This document shows, one piece after another, positions 57,726-64,000 of a stretch of DNA of 64,000 nt. The first letter of the stretch is position 1, and each line of letters starts with the position of its first letter. Origin of the DNA: Pyrus communis (Eukaryota; Streptophyta; Magnoliopsida; Rosales; Rosaceae); NCBI RefSeq assembly GCF_963583255.1, contig NC_084805.1, positions 13,175,375 through 13,239,374 of the forward strand, read 5' to 3'. Below the pieces are notes generated by a model that saw only the letters and a program-made list of their open reading frames with translations, was not told the DNA's origin and ran no database searches. The position numbers and the translations under genes were made by a program.

Positions 57726-58860
57726 TCATATCTTGTCAATTCGAACGAGTTCTCTAGCCACGTCTGTCATATATGGCCTTCTTTCACTTTCTTCTTGAGT
57801 GCATGACAATGCCAGTTGTAGGAAATCTTGCAACTGCCGCTGCACTTTCTCATCTCTCCCTACATCCTCTTTGATTTTAGGGTCCACAATTGTCTGAATC
57901 TGCCCGATTTCACTAACATGTCGTTTCACATATGCAATAATCGATTGGTATTCTATTGTGTCATATTTAACTAGGGCTTTTTGTCCCGTTAAGAATACAA
58001 GTAAATGCACACCAAAGCTATAAACATCACTTTTTTCTGTAATGTAACCAGACTTCATGTAAGAAGGATCAAGGTACCCAAATGTCCCTTTCGGAAGATC
58101 TTCAACATGAGACTGCATAGGAGGAATGGAAATGGAGAGTGAGAAGTTGGTGAGTTTGGGAACATAATCATGGCCCAAGAAAATACTGCTGGAATTTAAA
58201 TCCCGATGAATGATTGGCCTGGGAAAGGCAGTATGGAGATATGCAAGTGCATTTGCAACTTTCTTTGCAATTAGCATTCTAGTTTTCCATGGTAATGATC
58301 CAGAAAACCCTAAACCGCCATAGGGGTCAAAAACTCTTTTTGCTGCGTATTCAAGCACCAGAGCTGGTATAGAGAACTCTAAGCAGCAGCCCAAGAGTTT
58401 CAAAGCGTTCTTATGTGTACTCATCTGCATCGATACGATAATATCACGAATGGCCATGGACGTAACTTCATCATCACCATGCGACCTCCCTTCGAAGTAC
58501 TTCTTAATGAGAACTGAGCGGTCATCTAGGAAACCTCTGAACACTTGGTAGAATGCATCCTCACTTATAAGGCAAGAAGGATGAAAATTGTCGGTTGCCT
58601 TGACGAGCTCATCAGCAGAGTATGTGCGAATAGGATTAGATTCTCCATCACACGAAGCAATAAGATCCTCCAATAACATGCTTCCATTTTTCAAGACTGA
58701 GCTCTCTCTTTCCACCCTTCGTACACTTGGACGCAAGGAGAAACTGGAACAAAATATACACATATATACACAGGAAAGAAGAGAAAATAGTCAAAAGGAA
58801 GGAAACTCTACGGGAAGCTGATCAATAGAATAAATGAACTTACAAGACTTTGGATGGCAT
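57726..58860 (-). CDS. ZRK-f, intact ZED1/ZRK-type pseudokinase (unit 3)
   Basis: Exon 1 (58860-58844, 17 nt) encodes MPSKV plus two bases. The 100-bp intron has GTAAGT and TTGTTCCAG ends. Exon 2 (58743-57726) continues FSLRPSVRRVERESS, giving 344 aa. Reading through the intron would give a false start, MCIFCSS. Landmarks: LLEDLIASCDG (30-38), SADELVKATDNF (48-59), no glycine loop, beta-3 LIKKY (Lys 86/87), HRD at 185-187 but followed by LNSSS so the catalytic Lys and Asn are missing, TNF at 204-206 instead of DFG, KGTFGYLDPSY activation segment, EKSDVYSFGV. It is predicted to bind partners rather than phosphorylate. By family it is an adaptor for a ZAR1-like NLR. The upstream flank is preserved, unlike in unit 1. 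Confidence 0.9.
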
Positions 58861-59387
58861 TGTTCGGATTGTACGTGCAGTGTTAAACAGTTATCAATCG
58901 ATTCATCCACCGATTCCAATGCAGATGGTATGTGAAAACAGCGCATGCAGCAGTTCTACTCCATTAGTTGCAACAAGCAGGGCACCCAAGCGTTGCTGCG
59001 GGGTTTGCAAAATTATTAACAGTGTAGAAGTGTAGAATGCATATTGCAATGCATGCCAAACCACAACATATGATAATCCATAAATTCAACGAAATTTAAA
59101 ATGAAGTTCAGCAGCTGGGACAAAAATAAAAACACAAAATACTAACTCAAGCGCCTGCACATATAAACACCACAAAAAAATCACAAAAAAAAAAAAAAAA
59201 AAAAAAAAAAAAACGAAAACAACAGCAGAGACACTTAGGGAAAAATCCAGCAAGCATAGTTCTTTTAATTCCAACACAGAAACAACAATATTTTCTGAAA
59301 AAAATACCCATACGAATTCAACTTAAATCCCAAAATCCAACCCCCAAAACAAACCATAATTTCAAATACTACAAACATGCAAAGAAG
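58861..59387. other. ZRK-f upstream flank and unassigned sequence
   Basis: Bases 58861-58970 match the ZRK-b upstream region (CGATTCATCCACCGATTCC). From about 58975 the sequence is unique, with an A tract of about 30 (59184-59213) and no supported gene. The right end at 59387 is the break point of ZRK-g. Confidence 0.45.
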
Positions 59388-60616
59388 GATCAAGGTACCC
59401 AAATGTCCCTTTCAGATCATCTTCAACATGAGACTGCATAGGAGGAATGGAAATGGAAAGTAAGAAGTTGGTGAGTTTGGGAACATAATCATGGCCCAAG
59501 AAAATACAGCTGGGTTTTAAATCCCGATGAATGATTGGCCTGGGAAAGGCAGTATGGAGATATGTAAGTGCATTAGCAAGCTGCTTTGCAATACGCAGTC
59601 TAGTTTTCCATGGTAATGCGGAGTAATTTTCATTACCCCCTAGACCTCCGTGATCATTGAGAACTCCTTCCATCGCATACTCATGAACAAGAGCTGGTAC
59701 AGAAATCTCCAAGCAGCAGCCCAAGAGTTTCAAAACATTTTTATGGTTGCTCATCTGTATTGATATAATAATGTCTCGAATGGCCATGGACTTAGCTTCA
59801 TCCCCCGTCCCCATGAACTTCTTAACAATGATTGATCGGTCATGTAGAAAACCCCCGAACATTTTGTAACCACCATAAACATGTATAGAACTGGGGAATT
59901 GACTATTTTCAGTGGGTGAACAATCTTGCATAATGCAAGAAGGATCAAAGTTGTTGGTTGCCCTCGTGAGCTCATCAGCAGAATACCAACAAATAGGATT
60001 TGATTTTCCATCACAAGAAGCAATGAGATCCTCCAATAAGATGCTTCCATTATCCAAGAATGATCTCTGTCTTTCCTCCTTTCTGAAACATGTAAGCAAT
60101 GGGAAGAACCTGATTAACACACACACACACACCCGCCCCCACCCCCCCAACCCCCCCCCCCCCCCCCCCCCGGCGCGCATACGTAGAATAAAAGCACACA
60201 CCAAGATATGACAGAAGACCTTCCATATAACTTGAATAGTGCATTTTCCTTTCATTTTTTGCCTATGAACTTCACATGAAAGTCTAACAGATTACATATA
60301 AGCATTCTTATATGTTCGAAACTGAAAAATATAACGGTTGGTTTTCTTTCTCCTATTGTGGTACAAAATTACTAAGGCAAGAATCTGGCCTCTTTTAAAC
60401 GATTTCTGTCCTTACAAATGAACTTTGGGGTTCAGCCTCACGAAAATTCAGATTCAGCCTCTGCTGAAATCTTTGAGATTGATGATCAAAATTTAAGATA
60501 ATGGTTTCGAAAACAAGTGCGAAAATAGTTATAGGAATATCTCAAAAGCAGGTCTAAATCAAACAAAGGCATATATGCGTGATTAAAACGAGAACTTACA
60601 TGACTTTGGATGACAT
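59388..60616 (-). pseudogene. ZRK-g, HRD-containing ZRK with lost 3' end
   Basis: Exon 1 (60616-60600) encodes MSSKV plus two bases and ends in GTAAGT. A 490-bp intron carries CA repeats and a long C tract. Exon 2 starts at 60109 after TTAATCAG and reads FFPLLTCFRKEERQRS, LLEDLIASCDG, SADELTRATNNF. A private insert follows (QDCSPTENSQFPSS), then MFGGFLHDRSIIVKKFMG, the loop HRDLKPSCIFL (Asp and Lys kept, Asn to Cys), TNF at the DFG site and KGTFGYLDPS. At 59388 it switches to unrelated sequence and stops seven codons later. The C-lobe is missing, so the protein would be truncated and probably unstable. The N-terminal 240 or so codons are open, so the loss is likely recent. Confidence 0.82.
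60119..60172 (+). repeat. CA repeat and long C tract in ZRK-g intron
   Basis: A CA dinucleotide run is followed by C-rich blocks and an uninterrupted run of about 22 C. The transcribed (minus) strand product would be G-rich. The matching intron part of the pseudogene at 42110 has only CACACCCACACCCGC, so the tract expanded here. Confidence 0.9.
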
Positions 60617-60892
60617 TTTTTTCACTTTTTCTTTTCTGGCTAGCACCGAGTCCCTGTGTTGATTTATCCGCCGAAGCCCACTGCAGATCTAATGTTCAAA
60701 ACAGCAGTTTGTTCTGTAATTTTCATTCTCTTGTAGAAAGCCTGCATTTGAGAAGGAATAAAAGTTTGAAATTTGTTGGTGCGTGTTGGAAGGTGTAACA
60801 TGCGCCCTCGTATGTTGACTTGGAATAGCTTTCAACCAAAAGGAGAAGTCATCTTCCTTTTCATACGTTCATTTTTTTCTTCTTACCTTTTC
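60617..60892. other. Upstream flank of ZRK-g
   Basis: Sequence 5' to ZRK-g. It shares a short ACTGCAGAT stretch with other ZRK upstream regions but has no ATGCAGTGG block. No other feature seen. Confidence 0.35.
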
Positions 60893-60968
60893 CAGGGCTG
60901 GCCCCATTCCGGAGGGCCTCCATTTTTAATCTATATAAATTTTGTAGGATTGAGTACTTAAAACTCCC

Positions 60969-61137
60969 GTCACTCAGTATTACAATCTGATGATATTTAT
61001 CTTCACTTGAAAATGAGAGGTCTTAGGTTCGAATATCGTGGATGGCGAATTCAATACCAAATTAGGCTGCTCATGGTGTGACTTTGTCAAACTCTCCCTT
61101 CCCTTAGTGTAAAAATATTGATGTATTAAAAAAAAAA
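60969..61137 (+). mobile_element. tRNA-derived SINE inside a foldback arm
   Basis: Box-B-like AGGTTCGAATATCG (about 61024-61037), CACTTGAAAATGAGAGGTC as the box A region, and a 3' A tract. It is flanked by imperfect 15-17-bp target duplications, GTACTTAAAACTCCC (60954-60968) and GTACCTAAAAAACTCCC (61138-61154). It is diverged from the SINE at 11236 but the same general family. Confidence 0.75.
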
Positions 61138-61442
61138 GTACCTAAAAAACTCCCAAGTTTTTTAGTGCCATTTCAAATTGGTCTCAATCTTAGTAACATT
61201 CTAAACAGGTACCCAACCTATTAAGAATGTCACATCGTTAAGCCCCAATTAAATTTATGTTAACATAATAAAGGTTTACTTTGACTCCAAATCAATAGAA
61301 GGTCATAGAAGCTTGGCCTCCACAAAGTAACGGTCATTAGTCCCCATCAGGCCATCACCTCTAAACCCAACGCACAACCACCAACTCCACCTTACAACTC
61401 AAGCCAACTCCAAACACGAGAAAAAAAATATATATATGCTAT

Positions 61443-61580
61443 AGCGGCTGGAAGAAAGGTAACTACTTCACATTATTAGCCACACATCACACAGAACCTC
61501 AACATGTTATCAAAGAGGCAAATTTGATGGCAGATGCACTTGCTGACTCATGGCTTAAAATAGGTTTCAATTATTGGAAA
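61443..61580 (+). pseudogene. RNase H-like (RVT_3-type) fragment
   Basis: A plus-strand frame reads SGWKKGNYFTLLATHHTEPQ and then HVIKEANLMADALADSWL before TAG. The pattern (V.REAN..AD.LA) is the end of the plant RNase H-like domain found in non-LTR elements and in small host genes. Only the last 45 or so residues are present, and the upstream sequence is not open. It sits in the loop of the foldback element. Confidence 0.6.
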
Positions 61581-61769
61581 TAGAACCATATTCACTCTTG
61601 TAGGTGGCGGTCACTATTCATTGCCACATGTACATTTAATCGAAAAATTAACTGCGGCTTAATGAATGTGACATTTTCAATAGGTTAAGTACTTGTTTGG
61701 AAAGTTTCAAAAGATTGAGATCAATTTAAAATGACACTAAAAGGTTGATGAGTTTTAGGTACTTACTCC

Positions 61770-63273
61770 AATATTTTACACTTTAAATTTAATAAAAATA
61801 TCAAAAAATAAAATCACAGGCAATACTATAACTTTCGACAAATTTTTTTTTTACTGTTTTTTTCCTTTTCCCTCACCAACATGTAACTATAGTTTTACTT
61901 TATCAAATTTAATTAAAATTTAAAAATAAAAATGCCAGTCATTTTTCTCTCGATGCAACCCCACCCGCTTTCTTTCTTTGTTTTCACAAAATTGTTGCTC
62001 TTTTTCTCAATCTTCACAAAAATTTCAATTTCAGTCGCTTTTTCATTTTCACAAAGAGTAATGCTTAGGAGACTAAAATTGCAAACTAAATGATATATTA
62101 CCAATAGAAATGAGCACGTCTATAAACACTTAAGTAATAAACCAATAGAAATGAGCACGTCTATCAATACTTAAGTAATATACCAATCATTAACTTACAT
62201 GTCTTTTAATTTTCAAAATTTAGTTTTCAAATTTAATCTTCATAGCATTACTTGTTCACAAAACTATCGCTCTTCAGCCCCTTCTCTCATGGGAAATAAT
62301 AGTGGGGTTCTTCTTGGGTAATTCAGATTTCAGCATGGTGTCTTCCTCCATGTTTTTAGAGTCCGCCTCTTGAGCACCAATTAGAAGCATGCAATAGCTC
62401 CTACCTTCAATTGAGGTTAACCCGTGGAGAAGCAACAAGAACTTATACGCAGCGTCTATGGAGGCTCTCTCTCTACTGTGATTATGTTTTATTTACTGCA
62501 GAAATCAATGTGGATGTTAGCTTGACAGTCAATTTTTTGTGATTTTTTTATTCTCAAATTAGGTTTTCATGTTGATTTTTCCTTTCCTTTTCCAGTCTTG
62601 TTAACCATATTAGTTATAATTGCCTTGTAGAAATAAGTTTTTCAAAATTAAAATTGATGAAACCTTATATGTGATCACTATGTCACACGAAATATTGAAT
62701 GAGTTAGCTATTTTTCAATCATTATATAAACTTAAGTAGTACATTTGCGTCTAAAAACACGAGATGTGTAACATTTAAATAATGTTTGTGTAATTTTCTT
62801 TTTTTGATACTATTTTTTAATGATATTTGATGTAGAAATAATTTTTTTCATATATTTAGTGAATTCTCTTATATATTTATCAATGTACAAAAAATCAGAG
62901 GTTAAAGAACACTAGGGCCCAACTTCTCAGGCCTGCCTAGGCCCCAAATTCTCAGGCCGGCCCTGCCTCTCCTTTGACTTGCAAAAGAAAATGCAGTATG
63001 AAGAAACCCTCACACATAAAGAGCAAAATCAAAAGACAACTGCCTTGAATTTTGTTGAGCATACAAAAGATCTACACAAAGCAAAGTAGGTAGCTACAAG
63101 TTCACTAGAAGAACCTACTAATTACATGCTAAAATACCCTTTCTCCCTTTCCATGATCAAACCATACACAAAAAACTACCATTTTCCATTGGCACTACCC
63201 AAAATACAAGGAACTTTTGCCATTGTGACATTACCGCAAACACCTACCATGCAAAAAACAAAAACCCACAAAA
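61770..63273. other. AT-rich spacer before the EVE gene
   Basis: No supported gene. Contains a 41-bp tandem duplication at 62101-62182 and AT-rich stretches. Bases 62966-63273 are 3' flanking sequence of the EVE-domain gene. Confidence 0.5.
62101..62182. repeat. Two-copy 41-bp tandem repeat
   Basis: Units start CCAATAGAAATGAGCACGTC at 62101 and 62142 and differ at a few bases. A partial third start, CCAATCATTAAC, follows. Confidence 0.85.
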
Positions 63274-63756
63274 TCATTCATCTCCTTCTCCACCAGATTC
63301 ACCACCACTACCATCATCCTCAAAAGCATTTCCATCACCTTCATAGCCACTTCCCAAATCACAAATCTTCATCCAAACATCCTCCGAAACCGGCACCACC
63401 GAAAGCCTCGGTTGCCGAAACAGAGCAAACCCCTTGAGCCCCTGATCCCTCTTCATCTCCTTCAAGTCCACCGGCCTCCTCATCTCCCCAACCGCCTTCA
63501 CATCAACCACCGCATCATCCCCGCCTTCCGAATACCATTCCCGCAAGACGCTCACTACACCAACCACGCGGCGGGCCTTGGCGCCGGAGTGGTAGAAGAA
63601 GCAGAGGTCGCTGAGCTTCATGGACTTGAGGTACTTCTGGGCTTGCTTGTTCTTGACGCCGTCCCACTTGGTTACGCCGTCGTTGGCCGCTTGGTCCTCC
63701 CACGACCACTCACCCGGCTCCGTCTTGAGAAGCCAGTACTGTTTCTCTGCGGCCAT
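63274..63756 (-). CDS. THYN1-like: EVE-domain protein, thymocyte nuclear protein 1-like
   Basis: A single-exon gene of 160 aa. The start is placed at 63756 (MAAEKQYWLLKTEPGEWSW) because the family begins just before YWLLKTEP. The longer open frame to 63942 adds 62 residues with no family likeness. The EVE/PUA-like fold is clear: WLLKTEPGEWSW (8-19), WDGVKNKQAQKYLKSM (33-48), DLCFFYHSG (52-60), RRVVGVVSVLREWY, and RQPRLSVVPVSEDVW near 125-140. The tail is acidic and glycine-rich. EVE domains resemble YTH domains and are thought to bind modified nucleic acid bases; the plant role is not established. It is the only non-ZRK, non-transposon gene here and probably marks the unique flank of the cluster. 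Confidence 0.92.
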   Translation of the reverse strand: MAAEKQYWLLKTEPGEWSWEDQAANDGVTKWDGVKNKQAQKYLKSMKLSDLCFFYHSGAKARRVVGVVSVLREWYSEGGDDAVVDVKAVGEMRRPVDLKEMKRDQGLKGFALFRQPRLSVVPVSEDVWMKICDLGSGYEGDGNAFEDDGSGGESGGEGDE

Positions 63757-63839
63757 CGATGGTGTTGGGGTTTTCTCGTCAGGTTTGTTGCTGATCTTCT
63801 GTTCTGGAATACAAAGGGTTTTTATGATGGGTTTTGGGT

Positions 63840-63875
63840 TTTTTTGGCGGGGAAGATGTGTGCTTTGGCGCCAAG
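63840..63875 (-). promoter_or_regulatory. E2F-type sites upstream of the EVE gene
   Basis: TTTGGCGCCAA (63864-63874) fits the E2F consensus TTTSGCGCS on both strands. TTTTTGGCGGGGAA (from 63840) is a near match. Both lie about 85-120 bp upstream of the chosen start codon, which is usual for E2F/DP-controlled genes. Function is inferred from sequence only. Confidence 0.5.
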
Positions 63876-64000
63876 GGATAGTTGTAAAGTGGAATAGAAC
63901 ATGTGTGATCTGAAGACTCTTAACTACCATCCGCTCTTTCACATCGTAAAAAGTAATTCTTACATGTTCTATAATGTCATGAAATTATTTAATATTTTAA

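Larger units (their letters stand above)
36051..58970. repeat. Tandem segmental duplication, unit 3
   Basis: This is the most complete unit and contains every block seen in units 1 and 2. It keeps the LTR/copia block, an extra ZRK pseudogene at 41465-42110 that unit 1 lost, ZRK-c with an in-frame deletion, and ZRK-f with its first exon. Sequence between 58764 and about 58970 matches the upstream side of ZRK-b (10020-10250), so the ancestral right flank of ZRK-f survives here. Confidence 0.9.
60947..61769. mobile_element. Foldback element with about 120-bp inverted ends
   Basis: The left arm starts GGATTGAGTACTTAAAACTC, is interrupted by a SINE, and continues to about 61260. The right arm (about 61630-61769) is its reverse complement: AGTGCCATTTCAAATTGGTC pairs with GATCAATTTAAAATGACACT, and AACCTATTAAGAATGTCACA pairs with TGTGACATTTTCAATAGGTT. 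Arm identity is roughly 75-80% by eye. The loop contains an RNase H-like fragment. Confidence 0.7.
60893..62965. mobile_element. Candidate hAT-like element (terminal repeats only)
   Basis: The left end CAGGGCTGGCCCC (60893) and right end GGCCGGCCCTG (to 62965) are inverted and resemble hAT superfamily termini (CAGGGCCGGCCC type). Just inside the right end is CTAGGGCCCAACTTCTCAGG, also hAT-like in style. No transposase and no convincing 8-bp target duplication were seen, so this could be two unrelated element ends. Confidence 0.35.

Noticed and set aside
58744..58763. MCIFCSS start for ZRK-f.
   Set aside because: It lies in the intron; splicing from the exon at 58860-58844 gives MPSKVF joined in frame, as in the other loci.
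60110..60255. Glycine-rich start of ZRK-g (start at 60255).
   Set aside because: It is translation of the intron's C tract. A good acceptor at 60110 and a matching MSSK exon explain the gene better.
63757..63942. N-terminal extension of the EVE gene (start at 63942).
   Set aside because: The extra 62 residues have no family likeness and cover the E2F-type promoter sites. The family starts just before YWLLKTEP.

Overview
The window is plant nuclear DNA: AT-rich, intron-bearing and full of nested transposon remains (a Ty1/copia fragment with a tRNA-iMet primer-binding site, other LTR pieces, tRNA-derived SINEs, foldback elements). The repeat style suggests a rosaceous eudicot, perhaps the apple/pear group; that is inference, not proof. 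Apart from one gene at the right edge, nearly all recognisable coding sequence is one family on the minus strand: RLCK-XII pseudokinases of the ZED1/ZRK type, which in Arabidopsis act as adaptors of the NLR immune receptor ZAR1.

Layout: bases 1-58.9 kb are three large, very similar tandem units. Unit 1 runs from the left edge to about 20,773, followed by a private spacer to about 21,674. Unit 2 covers about 21,675-36,050 and unit 3 about 36,051-58,970. Each unit, read left to right, is built from: a non-ZRK block; an LTR/copia block with relict ZRK 'a' (deleted from unit 2); ZRK 'b', split by a 2.5-kb insertion; a SINE; ZRK 'c'; a second insertion next to ZRK 'd'; ZRK 'e', split by a retroelement; and ZRK 'f' (deleted from unit 2, cut short in unit 1). 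ZRK 'g' lies right of unit 3 and has lost its 3' end.

The best coding candidates are ZRK-c of unit 2 (29713-30877, 359 aa), ZRK-f of unit 3 (57726-58860, 344 aa) and ZRK-c of unit 3 (in frame, but missing 65 N-lobe residues). Almost every other copy is broken by stops, frameshifts, deletions or insertions. Several loci share a structure that simple ORF calls miss: a tiny first coding exon (17-23 nt, beginning MPSK or MSSK) joined in phase 2 to one large exon. A recurring upstream block that begins ATGCAGTGG marks the 5' side of eleven ancestral copies.

The last 5 kb differ. A candidate hAT-like element (60.9-63.0 kb) holds a foldback with a captured RNase H-like fragment and a nested SINE. 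It is followed by an intact, intronless EVE-domain gene (THYN1-like, 63274-63756, minus) with an E2F-type site just upstream. Overall the window records birth-and-death evolution of an immune pseudokinase cluster through unequal exchange, deletion and transposon insertion.
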